Assembly (NCBI GenBank): GCA_050247155.1
Contig: JBFWUS010000005.1
Coordinates: 1-64,000 of the forward strand
Direction: 5' to 3'
Length of the DNA: 64,000 nucleotides
Source: Mesorhizobium_G sp050247155
GTDB lineage: Bacteria; Pseudomonadota; Alphaproteobacteria; Rhizobiales; Rhizobiaceae
The notes beneath the pieces were generated by a model. It made no database searches. It saw only the letters and a program-made list of their open reading frames with translations, and had not been told where the DNA came from. Positions 17,026-26,496 of the stretch are shown piece by piece. The first letter of the stretch is position 1. Each line of letters starts with the position of its first letter. Position numbers and translations under genes: made by a program.

Positions 17026-17529
17026 GTGGCGCGTCTTTATCTTCTCAGACATGCAAAAGCTGGCTGGGCATTGCCCGGTGTTCGAGATTTCGATCGCCCG
17101 CTTGACGAGTCGGGCCAGGCTGACGCCGAGGACATTGGCGCGAAAATGACCGAACTCGGTTATGTGCCGGATTTGACGCTGTGTTCCGGCGCCCTGCGGG
17201 CCCGCCAGACGCTTGAAGGTGTCGCGGCGATGGCCGATACCGGGCGCGTGCACTTCGACGACACGCTCTATATCACCGACGCAGCAGGCTATCTGGACAT
17301 CATCCGCGAGCACTGCATGGCGGAGTCGATCATGATCATCGGACACAATCCGATGATGGAGGATCTTGCCATGGCCGTGTCCGGCAGCGGCGACGATGAA
17401 GCCAAAGGCATGTTGAACGCCGGCTTCCCGACGTCTGGATTGGCCGTTGTGCGTTTCGACGCCGGCCTATGTGGCGCGGCGCCCGGCGCCGGCTATTTGG
17501 AAGCGTTTCACGCTCCGAACGAAGTTTGA
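17026..17529 (+). CDS. SixA-like histidine phosphatase
   Basis: A 167-residue histidine phosphatase superfamily member. The phosphoacceptor motif is LLRHAKAGW (R8-H9) and the second catalytic His is in IIGHNPMMED. This size and the RHAKA form match SixA, which dephosphorylates phosphohistidine proteins. The start is GTG 17026 with a weak Shine-Dalgarno GAG upstream. The true substrate in this organism is unknown. Confidence 0.88.
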   Translation: MARLYLLRHAKAGWALPGVRDFDRPLDESGQADAEDIGAKMTELGYVPDLTLCSGALRARQTLEGVAAMADTGRVHFDDTLYITDAAGYLDIIREHCMAESIMIIGHNPMMEDLAMAVSGSGDDEAKGMLNAGFPTSGLAVVRFDAGLCGAAPGAGYLEAFHAPNEV

Positions 17530-17650
17530 ACAGGCCGCCTTCCGTTCGTGCGGCGATGTCGGTCTGGCTCGACGCTCAAGATATCGCCATTTTCATCGCT
17601 GTTGCTGGCCCCTATATGCAAACGAGCCGGACAAGCAGCGGACTTAGCGA

Positions 17651-19126
17651 TTGGCGTCACTGACAAGCTTTACCGACGAAGCGCGCATTGCGCTCGATAC
17701 CTTCGCTGAACGCGCATCCGGCCTGTTTTCGCCGTCGCTGCGGCTTGGCGTGACCGGTCTGTCGCGCGCCGGCAAGACGGTTTTCATTTCGTCACTGGTG
17801 CACAATATCATCCATGGCGGCCGCCTGCCGATGTTCGAGGCGCGCAAATCCGGCCGCATCGGCCGCGTCTTTCTGGAACAGCAGCCGGACGACGCCGTGC
17901 CGCGATTCCAGTACGAAGATCATATCGCAGCGCTGGTGAACGACCGTATCTGGCCAGACTCGACGCGCGCCATTTCGGAAATGCGGCTGACTATCGAGTA
18001 TGAATCGGCCTCAGGATGGAACCGGCTCTTTTCGGCTGGCAAGCTGTCGGTCGACATTGTCGATTATCCCGGCGAATGGCTTCTCGACCTGCCCTTGCTC
18101 GGCAAATCCTACAGCGAGTTCTGCGCCGACGCCTTCGAGCTTGCCCGTTTGCCGGTGCGCGCCGAATTGTCAGAGGATTGGCGCAAATTGGCCGAGGAAG
18201 CAAAGCCGGACGGCGACGCCGACGAAATGACGGCCAGGAAGCTGGCCGAAGCGTTCACTGCCTATCTCAGAGCCTGCAAGACCGACGAGCGCGCGCTTTC
18301 CACGCTGCCGCCGGGGCGTTTTCTCATGCCCGGCGATCTGGAAGGCTCCCCTGCCCTGACATTCGCGCCTTTGCCGCCACCGCCGCCCGCGACGTCGGGC
18401 AGAGCGCGGTCCGGCACGCTGCGCGCAATGATGGAGCGCCGCTACGAGGCCTACAAAACCCATGTCGTTAAGCCCTTTTTCCGGGAGCACATCGCGCGGC
18501 TCGACCGGCAGATCGTGCTGATCGACGCCTTGCAGGCTCTGAACGCTGGCTCCGGCGCAATGGCCGACCTCGAACGGGCCGTTACCGAGATTCTGGCCTG
18601 TTTCCGGGCCGGCGGCGGCAGCATTTTCACGGACCTTTTTTCCAAGCGCATCGACCGCATCCTGATCGCCGCGACCAAGGCCGACCACCTGCACCATGAA
18701 AGCCATGACAGGCTGCAGGCAATCGTGCGCCGCATCGCAGATCGCGCGATCAAGCGGGCAGACTTTTCCGGCGCGACCGTCGATGTGCTCGCCATGGCGG
18801 CCGTGCGCGCGACACGCGAAGGCACGGTCAAGCAAGGCCGCGAGACCCTGCCGGTGATCATCGGCACGCCGCTGGCTGGCGAAACGATCGCCGGTGAAAA
18901 ATTCGACGGCAAGACCGAGACGGCGGTGTTCTCAGGCGATCTCCCGGAAAATATCGGGCCGCTGTTCGACGGCGACGCTGCCAACGATGCGGCATTGGCC
19001 GAGCTGCGTTTCGTTCGTTTCCGGCCACCGAAACTCGAGCGCAACACGGATGGCGTCACGCTGTCGCTCCCGCACATTCGACTCGACCGCGCCCTGCAGT
19101 TTCTGATCGGAGACCGGCTGGCATGA
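17651..19126 (+). CDS. ycjX: YcjX family GTP-binding protein (DUF463)
   Basis: A 491-residue P-loop protein with Walker A GLSRAGKT at 36-43 and a DYPGEWLLD switch-like segment. The family belongs to the dynamin-like/stress-linked GTPases and is generally paired with YcjF. Starts at TTG 17651 and ends in an ATGA overlap with the next gene, so the two are translationally coupled. In enterobacteria the pair sits beside the phage-shock genes; here it does not. Confidence 0.9.
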   Translation: MASLTSFTDEARIALDTFAERASGLFSPSLRLGVTGLSRAGKTVFISSLVHNIIHGGRLPMFEARKSGRIGRVFLEQQPDDAVPRFQYEDHIAALVNDRIWPDSTRAISEMRLTIEYESASGWNRLFSAGKLSVDIVDYPGEWLLDLPLLGKSYSEFCADAFELARLPVRAELSEDWRKLAEEAKPDGDADEMTARKLAEAFTAYLRACKTDERALSTLPPGRFLMPGDLEGSPALTFAPLPPPPPATSGRARSGTLRAMMERRYEAYKTHVVKPFFREHIARLDRQIVLIDALQALNAGSGAMADLERAVTEILACFRAGGGSIFTDLFSKRIDRILIAATKADHLHHESHDRLQAIVRRIADRAIKRADFSGATVDVLAMAAVRATREGTVKQGRETLPVIIGTPLAGETIAGEKFDGKTETAVFSGDLPENIGPLFDGDAANDAALAELRFVRFRPPKLERNTDGVTLSLPHIRLDRALQFLIGDRLA

Positions 19127-20196
19127 CCACTCCTCGCAAACCCCAGGCCTTTCGCATCGACCCCGAGCCACAGCCGGAAATCGAGCCGCTCGAACCGCGT
19201 CCTGTCGCCGAAGCACGTAAGCCCCGCGCCATGAAAGCCGAGATGGCAGTGGTGACTCCGGCCGAGATCGATGTCTTCGACGAAACCGATGGCGTTACCG
19301 ACATTCCGCCGCCGGTCGAGGAAAAGCCCAGACGCTCCTTGTGGTTGCGTCTGTTTCTCGGCGCGTTCGGCATTCTCGTTTCGCTCGCCGTTGGGCTGTG
19401 GACCGACAGTTTGATCCGCACCCTGTTCGACCGGGCCGACTGGCTGGGCTGGTTTGCGCTGGCCATGGCCGGCCTGGCCGCCCTCGCCCTCGTCGTGATG
19501 ATCATCCGTGAGGCGATCGGGCTCGCCCGTCTCGCCTCGGTCGAAAATCTGCGACGGCAGGCAGAGGATGCGCTGGCGCGCAACGACCCGAAGCTGGCCC
19601 GAAGCGTCGTGGACTCTCTCTCCGCTTTTGTCGCCGACAAGCCCGAAACCGCCGCGGGACGCCGTCTGCTGGAAGCACAGAAAGGCGAAATCGTCGACGG
19701 CGGCGATCTCCTCCGCCTCGCCGAGACCGACATTCTTGCACCGCTGGATGCCATCGCCCGCACCATGATCCTCGACGCCGCTAAACGGGTGTCGCTGGTC
19801 ACCGCCGTCAGCCCCCGGGCCCTGGTCGACATCGGCTATGTGCTCTACGAGGCGGCGAAGCTGATCCGCGGTTTGGCGGCGCTTTATGGCGGCCGGCCGG
19901 GCACGCTCGGCTTCTTCCGCCTCGCCCGCAACGTGCTGGCGCATCTGGCCGTCACCGGGTCGATCGCCGTTGGTGATTCTTTTGTGCAACAGATTGTTGG
20001 CCACGGGCTGGCGGCGCGGCTCTCGGCCAAGCTCGGCGAAGGTGTCGTTAACGGCATGATGACGGCGCGCATCGGCATGGCGGCGATGGAAACGGCGCGC
20101 CCGCTGCCGTTCTCAGCCCTGAAACGCCCGGGAATGGGCGATTTCCTCGCCGCCCTGACGCGTTTTGCCTCCGCCAACGGCGGCCCGAAAAGCTGA
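19123..20196 (+). CDS. ycjF: YcjF family membrane protein (DUF697)
   Basis: A 357-residue TIGR01620-type protein. A proline-rich cytoplasmic N-terminus of about 65 residues is followed by two membrane segments (LWLRLFLGAFGILVSLAVGLW and WFALAMAGLAALALVVMII), then a helical C-terminal DUF697 domain. It overlaps ycjX by 4 bases. Likely acts at the inner membrane with YcjX; its function in envelope stress is inferred from family association only. Confidence 0.9.
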   Translation: MTTPRKPQAFRIDPEPQPEIEPLEPRPVAEARKPRAMKAEMAVVTPAEIDVFDETDGVTDIPPPVEEKPRRSLWLRLFLGAFGILVSLAVGLWTDSLIRTLFDRADWLGWFALAMAGLAALALVVMIIREAIGLARLASVENLRRQAEDALARNDPKLARSVVDSLSAFVADKPETAAGRRLLEAQKGEIVDGGDLLRLAETDILAPLDAIARTMILDAAKRVSLVTAVSPRALVDIGYVLYEAAKLIRGLAALYGGRPGTLGFFRLARNVLAHLAVTGSIAVGDSFVQQIVGHGLAARLSAKLGEGVVNGMMTARIGMAAMETARPLPFSALKRPGMGDFLAALTRFASANGGPKS

Positions 20197-20233
20197 CGAC
20201 AAACCTGCGAACGGCGGCATTTTACAGAATGCA

Positions 20234-20241
20234 TTAACCAT
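20234..20241. promoter_or_regulatory. CtrA-like half-site
   Basis: TTAACCAT is the 8-mer half-site reported for CtrA in alphaproteobacteria, 55 bp before the secreted-protein start. An isolated 8-mer is weak evidence. Confidence 0.2.
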
Positions 20242-20295
20242 TCTTGTTCATGGTTCGGGCCAGTTGATCCGCAGCCGCGTTCAGGGTGTCATCTC

Positions 20296-20835
20296 ATGCA
20301 GCGTTCGTTGAAAGTCGCCACCCTGCTTCTGGGCGCAGCCATGCTCCTTCCACCTGCCGCGGCTTCCGCCGCCGATCGCGACAAAGCCTTTTTCGAGCAG
20401 GCCGAGGGCAATTGGGGCGGCCCGGGCGAAATCATCGCCGGCAAATACAAGGGAACCAAATTCGTCTGCAATTTCACCGGCTCGACGCCTGCGAAGAACG
20501 CCGGCATGACGCTGGATGGCGGCTGCCGCGTAGGTGTGTTCAACCAGAAGATCAAGGCGACGGTCGAACGCGCCGGCAATGGCTACAAGGGGAAATTCCT
20601 GGACGGCGCGGCTGGCGAAGGCATGGACATTGTCTCCGGCAATGTCGTCGGCGGCAACAAGGCGGTGTTCGGCATCAATCGCAAGAAGTTGAAAGGCGCA
20701 ATGGTCGCCAAGATGGCCAGCGACGATGCGATGATCGTCACCGTTTCCGTCAAGGTCGAGGACCGCATGATCCCAGTTATCGGCATGAACCTGAAACGCA
20801 TGGACGAGACGACGGTCGGCTCGATCGCGGAATAG
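20296..20835 (+). CDS. Secreted hypothetical protein
   Basis: A 179-residue protein with a clear signal peptide (MQRSLKVATLLLGAAMLLPP, cleavage after ASA-A near residue 25). The mature part is rich in Gly and Lys with two Cys (FVCNF, GGCRV), suggesting one disulfide and a small beta-rich periplasmic fold. I recognise it only as a conserved rhizobial protein of unknown function. An upstream TTAACCAT at 20234 may be a regulator site. Confidence 0.8.
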   Translation: MQRSLKVATLLLGAAMLLPPAAASAADRDKAFFEQAEGNWGGPGEIIAGKYKGTKFVCNFTGSTPAKNAGMTLDGGCRVGVFNQKIKATVERAGNGYKGKFLDGAAGEGMDIVSGNVVGGNKAVFGINRKKLKGAMVAKMASDDAMIVTVSVKVEDRMIPVIGMNLKRMDETTVGSIAE

Positions 20836-20963
20836 CAGCAATCCTTTCTTAAAAGCCGGCGCAGCGTGGGCCATTTTGGCCTTGTTGCGCTGCATCCAAA
20901 ACTTCTATCTTTCGCATCTGATGGACGGTGCTACATCGCGCCGACGAACGACAGGATGCGCGG

Positions 20964-22814
20964 ATGGCAGCGGAAGCGGCGACAAACAGCGAACTGATCC
21001 AGGTTGTCGCCTTGCTGGGCGCAGGCGTCATTGCCGTACCGATCTTCAAACGCTTGGGCCTGGGCTCGATCCTGGGCTATCTCGCCGCCGGTCTGGTCAT
21101 CGGTCCGTTCGGCCTAAAGCTCTTTTCCGACCCGGCCTCGATCCTCCATGTCGCCGAGCTCGGCGTGGTGATGTTCCTGTTCATCATCGGGCTGGAGATG
21201 CGCCCTTCCCGCCTCTGGAGCCTGCGGCGCGAGATTTTTGGGCTGGGCGTGCTGCAAGTCGCCGTGTGCTCTTTCTTGCTCACGCTGGTCGGCGTCGCCG
21301 CCGGCTTCCCGACCGCCGTTTCCTTTGTCGCGGCCGCCGGCTTCGTGCTCACCTCAACCGCGATCGTCATGCAGTTACTGGAAGAGGAAGGCACGATCTC
21401 GGAGCCCAAAGGCCAGCGCATCGTCTCGATCCTGCTGTTGGAAGACCTTGCGATCGTGCCCTTGCTAGCGCTGGTTGTCTTTCTTGCTCCGAGTTCGGGC
21501 GAAACGGCAATCGGCCTGTCCGAACGCCTGATCGATGTCGCCATCGGATTGGGTTCGATCGCCGCGCTGATCGTGGCCGGCCTGTACCTGCTCAATCCCA
21601 TGTTCCGCATCCTGGCGGACGCCCAGGCGCGGGAGGTCATGACCGCCGCTGCCTTGCTGGTCGTGCTTGGCGCGGCGCTTGCCATGCAGCTTGGCGGCCT
21701 CTCCATGGCCATGGGAGCGTTTCTTGCCGGTGTCCTGCTGTCGGAATCGACCTTCAGGCATCAGCTCGAGGCCGATGTCGAACCATTTCGCGGCATCCTG
21801 CTCGGGCTTTTCTTCATGGCCGTCGGCATGTCGCTCGACCTCGGCGTCGTCGCGGCGAACTGGCAGCAGGTCGCGACTTACGTGGTCCTCTACATGGTCC
21901 TCAAGGCGATCGGCATCTACGCCGTGGCGCGCGTCCTCCGGGCGTCCCACGCCGAGGCGCTCGAACGCGCCGTGCTCATGGCTCAGGGTGGCGAATTCGC
22001 TTTCGTGCTCTACGCTGCCGCATCATCCGTCGGTCTGATCGACGGCCAATCCAACGCGATCCTGACCGCGATCATCATTGTTTCCATGGTGCTCACGCCG
22101 TTTGCGATGATGGCATTGAAACGGTTCGGCCCACGCGGCGAGCAGGTGTCGATGGAAGGCGTCGAGCTGGCAGACGGCCTGCACGGCAGCGTGCTTGTCA
22201 TAGGCTTCGGCCGCTTCGGCCAGATCGCGGCGCAACCCTTGCTGCTACGCGGTGTGGACGTGTCGATCATCGACAATGATGTCGAGATGATCCAGGCAGC
22301 CGCGAATTTCGGCTTCAAGGTCTATTATGGCGACGGCACACGGCTCGATATTCTGCACGCCGCCGGCGCGGCCAATGCGCGTGCGGTGTTGATCTGCGTC
22401 GACAAAGGTGAGGTGGCGGTCCGCATCGCCGAGCACATGCGCGCCGAATTCCCGCTCGTGCCCGTGTTGGCTCGCTCTTATGATCGCGGCGTGTCGCTCA
22501 AGCTGGTCGAGGTCGGCGTCGAATACCAGCTTCGCGAAACCTTCGAATCCGCGCTGCTGTTCGGCCAGACGACGCTGGAGAATCTGGGCGTGGACACGGA
22601 AGAAGCGGCGGAAATCATCGAGGATGTCCGCCGGCGCGACCAAGCCCGCTTCGAGGCGCAACTGGCCGGTGGCCTGCAAGCAGGTCGTGGCTTCATGAAG
22701 GGCAACATGCCCGCGCCGGTGCCCGCGCCGCTGGCCACGCCAAAGCGCGGCGGCCGCGCGATGAGCGAAGAAACGGCCACCGTGCTCGGCCAGCAGCCCG
22801 AGCGCGCGACATAA
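20964..22814 (+). CDS. Kef-type monovalent cation:proton antiporter (CPA2) with RCK domain
   Basis: A 616-residue K+ efflux-type antiporter. About 12 membrane helices occupy the first 390 residues, including the transport core (TSTAIVMQLLEEEG, LLLEDLAIVPLL). A Rossmann RCK/TrkA-N domain follows (VLVIGFGRFGQIAAQPLL), then a charged tail. The layout matches KefB/KefC. ATG 20964 follows AGGA in GACAGGATGCGCGG. Glutathione gating of Kef proteins is known in E. coli; glutathione reductase lies about 6 kb away, which may be coincidence. Confidence 0.9.
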   Translation: MAAEAATNSELIQVVALLGAGVIAVPIFKRLGLGSILGYLAAGLVIGPFGLKLFSDPASILHVAELGVVMFLFIIGLEMRPSRLWSLRREIFGLGVLQVAVCSFLLTLVGVAAGFPTAVSFVAAAGFVLTSTAIVMQLLEEEGTISEPKGQRIVSILLLEDLAIVPLLALVVFLAPSSGETAIGLSERLIDVAIGLGSIAALIVAGLYLLNPMFRILADAQAREVMTAAALLVVLGAALAMQLGGLSMAMGAFLAGVLLSESTFRHQLEADVEPFRGILLGLFFMAVGMSLDLGVVAANWQQVATYVVLYMVLKAIGIYAVARVLRASHAEALERAVLMAQGGEFAFVLYAAASSVGLIDGQSNAILTAIIIVSMVLTPFAMMALKRFGPRGEQVSMEGVELADGLHGSVLVIGFGRFGQIAAQPLLLRGVDVSIIDNDVEMIQAAANFGFKVYYGDGTRLDILHAAGAANARAVLICVDKGEVAVRIAEHMRAEFPLVPVLARSYDRGVSLKLVEVGVEYQLRETFESALLFGQTTLENLGVDTEEAAEIIEDVRRRDQARFEAQLAGGLQAGRGFMKGNMPAPVPAPLATPKRGGRAMSEETATVLGQQPERAT

Positions 22815-22888
22815 CACGGCTTGTGGACAAATCGGTGTCCTGACAGGTCGGCGTAGGCGTGCTCGCGCCTTCGCGCTATGCGTGGTCT

Positions 22889-23719
22889 ATGCAGCCCTCC
22901 GACAAAATCTCCCGCCTGATCGAGATCATGGCCGCCTTGCGCGACCCTAAGACCGGGTGTCCGTGGGACATCGAACAGAACTTCGCGACCATCGCCCCTT
23001 ACACGATCGAGGAGGCCTACGAGGTGGCCGACGCGATATCGCGAAACGATCTTGTCGACCTGAAGGAGGAACTCGGCGACCTCCTGTTGCAGGTCGTCTA
23101 TCACGCCCGTATGGCCGAAGAAGCCGACCAATTCCGCTTCGAGGATGTGGTCCGTGGCATCACCGAAAAGATGATCCGCCGCCATCCGCACGTTTTCGGC
23201 GACGAAAAGGCGCGCAGCGCTGGCTCGGCCAAGGGCATGTGGGAAAAGATCAAGGCCGAGGAGAAGGCGGCCAGACGCGCCGAACGGCTGGCGCGCGGAC
23301 TCGATCCGCAGGAGCACGGCAAGGGTTTTCTCGACGGCGTTCCGGTCAATCTGCCGGCACTGACCCGCGCGCTCAAATTGCAGGAAAAGGCGGCGCGCGT
23401 CGGCTTCGATTGGAGCGAGGCGGCGCCGATTCTCGATAAGATTGAGGAGGAAATCGGCGAGTTGCGCGCAGCGATGGCCAGCAACGACCACGCCGAGATC
23501 AAGGACGAATTTGGCGATCTTCTGTTCGCTCTGGTCAATCTCGGCCGGCATCTGAAGCTGGATTCCGAAGCCGCCTTGTCGGGCACCAACGACAAGTTCC
23601 GCACGCGCTTTCACTATGTCGAGGAGGCTTTGACCCGAGCAGGACGGACGCTGGACGAGGCCAGTCTCGACGAGATGGAGGCTCTCTGGCAGCAGGCGAA
23701 GCAGATTTCCAGGGGGTGA
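22889..23719 (+). CDS. mazG: Nucleoside triphosphate pyrophosphohydrolase
   Basis: Hydrolyses NTPs to NMPs and pyrophosphate, a house-cleaning role. The 276-residue protein has two tandem MazG domains: the first near 20-110 (CPWDIEQNFATIAPYTIEEAYE, ELGDLLLQVV) and the second near 165-250 (DKIEEEIGEL, DEFGDLLFALVN). The EExxE...ExxD metal motif is visible in both. The start at 22889 (MQPSDKISRL) follows the family; the frame is open further upstream. Confidence 0.94.
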   Translation: MQPSDKISRLIEIMAALRDPKTGCPWDIEQNFATIAPYTIEEAYEVADAISRNDLVDLKEELGDLLLQVVYHARMAEEADQFRFEDVVRGITEKMIRRHPHVFGDEKARSAGSAKGMWEKIKAEEKAARRAERLARGLDPQEHGKGFLDGVPVNLPALTRALKLQEKAARVGFDWSEAAPILDKIEEEIGELRAAMASNDHAEIKDEFGDLLFALVNLGRHLKLDSEAALSGTNDKFRTRFHYVEEALTRAGRTLDEASLDEMEALWQQAKQISRG

Positions 23720-23930
23720 AACGTGGCCGGTTTCCCGTCGGTGTCTCATATTTTGAGCTGGCTCTGAGGTAAAAAACCACCGAATTAGCTCTACGCCTCA
23801 CATACATGGCCTTGCCTATCACACTGTTTTTGCATGCTTTTTCAAAATTCCAGACCTAAAATCCTGCTTTTTTCATCCACCCCCCTCATTCTCTCATGAA
23901 TAATTCCGGCGTGCCCGACTGGAGCCGGCG

Positions 23931-24425
23931 ATGAACGGGAATGACGAGATCGAAACAGAGACATTGAAGCGCATCATAGCGCTGCTGTTCGCGCTCGCCG
24001 ATCTGGCGGACCGGGTATCCAGCCGATCCTACCCCGTACGCTGCTTCGTTCTGTGGCTTCTCCATCGCGCCGAGGTCGTCGCACGAGACTGGGTCGCGCC
24101 TAATGGTGAGGATGACAGGCACCCGTCATCCCACGAGCATCCCGCAACGGTCGCGGCCGTCCACCGCAACAGCCCAACCGATGCGATCCATCTTGCCCAG
24201 GCTTTCCGCGCACTGGCCTACGAACTCAAACGCCAGCTCCGGCTGGAGGAACAATTCGCCCGGCGGCTGCTACGCGGCAAAGCCAGCCACGCCGAGACAA
24301 CAGAGCCTCGAAGCGGCCTGTTTGCGCCTGACCAAATGTCTCGGCTCGCTCAGGCAATCCTCGCTGCTTTGAGCAATATGGGCAATGTCGCCCACGCGAC
24401 GCCGCCACGCTTCGACACGTCCTGA
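23931..24425 (+). CDS. Conserved hypothetical protein
   Basis: A 164-residue, mostly helical, soluble-looking protein with no recognised domain. The N-terminal segment (ETLKRIIALLFALADLADRV) is amphipathic with His/Arg-rich stretches later. ATG 23931 has GGAG 10 bases upstream, supporting translation. It converges on the nitroreductase gene with a 4-bp gap. The 211 bp before it hold no gene I can see. Confidence 0.65.
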   Translation: MNGNDEIETETLKRIIALLFALADLADRVSSRSYPVRCFVLWLLHRAEVVARDWVAPNGEDDRHPSSHEHPATVAAVHRNSPTDAIHLAQAFRALAYELKRQLRLEEQFARRLLRGKASHAETTEPRSGLFAPDQMSRLAQAILAALSNMGNVAHATPPRFDTS

Positions 24426-24429
24426 CGAC

Positions 24430-25140
24430 CTAGTCCTTGAACGTCACCCAGTCTTCGAGCGGCGCGCGCTCGGTCCTGAACTGGTTTTCCGGTTTGGTGG
24501 GGTCCTCGTAGCCAATCGACATGCCGCAGACGAGCATCTCTTCGTCCGCCATGCCGAGGATGGGCCGGATCTGCTTGTGATAAGGCGCGAACGCGGCCTG
24601 CGGGCAGGTGTGCAATCCCCTGCCCCGCGCAGCCACCATGATGTTCTGCAGGAACATGCCGAGGTCGACCCAGGAACCCTGGTTCAACCGCCGGTCGATG
24701 GTGAACAACATGCCCACAGGCGCGTCGAAAAAGACGAAATTGCGGTCATGCTGGGCGCGCATGCGCTCTACCTCGCGTCGGCCGATGCCCAGCGCATTAT
24801 AGAGTCCGAAGCCAACCGTGCGCCGCCGCGTCAGATAGGGCTCGAAAAACTGGTCAGGGTAATATTTGTATTCGTCCCACTCGATCTTTTCTGCGCGGAT
24901 GCCCGAATTCAGGATAGCGTCGGAAATCGCCTTCAGCGTCTCGCCTTTGGCAACATAGACCTTCCAGGGTTGCATGTTGGTGCCGGAAGGCGCGCGCGAC
25001 GACACTTCGAGGATGTCGCGGATTGTCGCGTCGTCGACTGGCTCCGGTAAAAAAGCGCGCACCGAGCGGCGAGAGCCGATCGCCTCGTCGACGATTGCGG
25101 CTTCCTCCTGCCAATCATGTTTTCTGTCCGGCGACAGCAT
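24430..25140 (-). CDS. Nitroreductase family protein
   Basis: A 236-residue FMN-dependent NAD(P)H oxidoreductase. The FMN-binding start SRRSVRAFLPEPVD near residue 23 and SSRAPSGTNMQPWKVYVA near 47-64 are typical, as is a C-terminal GYEDPTKPENQFRTERAPL. Physiological substrates of such enzymes are usually quinones, nitroaromatics or flavins; none can be chosen here. Confidence 0.92.
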   Translation of the reverse strand: MLSPDRKHDWQEEAAIVDEAIGSRRSVRAFLPEPVDDATIRDILEVSSRAPSGTNMQPWKVYVAKGETLKAISDAILNSGIRAEKIEWDEYKYYPDQFFEPYLTRRRTVGFGLYNALGIGRREVERMRAQHDRNFVFFDAPVGMLFTIDRRLNQGSWVDLGMFLQNIMVAARGRGLHTCPQAAFAPYHKQIRPILGMADEEMLVCGMSIGYEDPTKPENQFRTERAPLEDWVTFKD

Positions 25141-25295
25141 GGAAAAGACTCCGATTTTTGAGGCCCTACATAAGGCATTACCGGGGCTTTTGGGAATCCC
25201 GAAACGCTTGGCCCATCAAACCGTTGCAGCCGGATCAATGGACAATTGAGCGACTTGCCGCCATCCAATGCCGACTCACCACATGGAAAGCCGCG

Positions 25296-26477
25296 ATGCC
25301 AAAGCCTTCAGAACGAATTTCCGGCATATTGCCGTCCGGCAAGGACGGCTGGGAAGTCCATTTCGAAGCGATGACACGCAAGCAGGCCGGCGAGGACGTG
25401 ATCATGCTGTCGGTCGGCGATCACGACTTTCACACCCCTGGTGAGACAGTCGAAGCTTGCATCGCGGCGCTTAGGGCCGGCCATCATCACTATACGCAGC
25501 TTCCCGGCCTGCCGGCTTTGCGGGAGGCGATGGCGCGGCTGTCGACTCGCGCAACGGGCGTTGAAACGACTATCGACAACGTCATCGCGATGCCGGGCGG
25601 ACAAGCCGCGCTTTATGCCGCGGTGCAAGGCACCCTGGATGACGGCGATCACGCCATCGTTGTCGCTCCATACTATGCCACTTATCCCGGAACATTCCGG
25701 GCCGCGGGCGCAGAGTTCACCGTCGTGGAAGCGCGGTCAGAAGACGGCTTTCAGCCTCGGCGCGTCGATATAGAGCGCGCTGTGAGGCCGAACACGCGGG
25801 CGATCCTCATCAATTCGCCGAACAATCCGACAGGCGCCGTCTATTCGGCGCATTCCCTGGAAGGCATTGCAGCCGTATGCAGGGAGCATGACCTGTGGCT
25901 GTTATCGGACGAGGTCTACTGGACGCTTGGCGGGAGCCAGCACCTGTCGCCGCGCGCGCTACCGGGCATGGCCGAGCGCACGCTGGTGATAAACTCGATG
26001 TCGAAGAGCCACGGCATGACCGGCTGGCGTATCGGCTGGGTGACCGGGCCGACCGACCTCGTCACCAAACTGATCGGCCTCAATTTGGTCAACGCTTATG
26101 GCCTTAACGATTTCGTCAGCCGTGCCGCCATAGAGGCGCTGACGCATGATTATGGCATCGACGAGATCGCTGGGACCTATGCGTCGCGCCGCCGTTTGTT
26201 CGTCGAAGCAATGCGCGACTTGAACCACGTTGCGGTGCGCGGTTCCGAAGGCGGCATGTATATCATGCTCGATATTTCTGCCATCGACCCCGACTGCGAA
26301 CACTTCGCCTGGGGCTTCTTGCGCAGCGAAAATGTCTCGGTGATGCCCGGCGTCAGTTTCGGCGATGCCGCAAAGGGACACATCCGCATCAGCTTGTGCC
26401 AGCCGGAATCTGTACTGATCGATGCGGCAACACGCCTCAAACGTTTCTGTCGAAGCTACGCCGCAGCCGCCGCGTAG
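25296..26477 (+). CDS. PLP-dependent class I/II aminotransferase
   Basis: A 393-residue fold-type I aminotransferase. The PLP-binding Lys is K237 in NSMSKSHGMTGWR; INSPNNPTGAVYS carries the conserved Asn and SDEVYW the Asp/Tyr pair. ATG 25296 (MPKPSERISG) follows GGAAAG; the open frame extends further upstream over the nitroreductase start and is discarded. Specificity (aspartate, aromatic or alanine type) cannot be decided. Confidence 0.9.
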   Translation: MPKPSERISGILPSGKDGWEVHFEAMTRKQAGEDVIMLSVGDHDFHTPGETVEACIAALRAGHHHYTQLPGLPALREAMARLSTRATGVETTIDNVIAMPGGQAALYAAVQGTLDDGDHAIVVAPYYATYPGTFRAAGAEFTVVEARSEDGFQPRRVDIERAVRPNTRAILINSPNNPTGAVYSAHSLEGIAAVCREHDLWLLSDEVYWTLGGSQHLSPRALPGMAERTLVINSMSKSHGMTGWRIGWVTGPTDLVTKLIGLNLVNAYGLNDFVSRAAIEALTHDYGIDEIAGTYASRRRLFVEAMRDLNHVAVRGSEGGMYIMLDISAIDPDCEHFAWGFLRSENVSVMPGVSFGDAAKGHIRISLCQPESVLIDAATRLKRFCRSYAAAAA

Positions 26478-26496
26478 TCGCACACCGGCGGCGCGT

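Noticed and set aside
18451..20004. A 517-codon minus-strand frame opposite ycjX/ycjF
   Set aside because: It spans two coupled real genes on the other strand and resembles no family.
20876..22279. A 467-codon frame overlapping the Kef-type antiporter gene
   Set aside because: Arg-rich composition without hydrophobic segments shows it is the antiporter read in the wrong frame.
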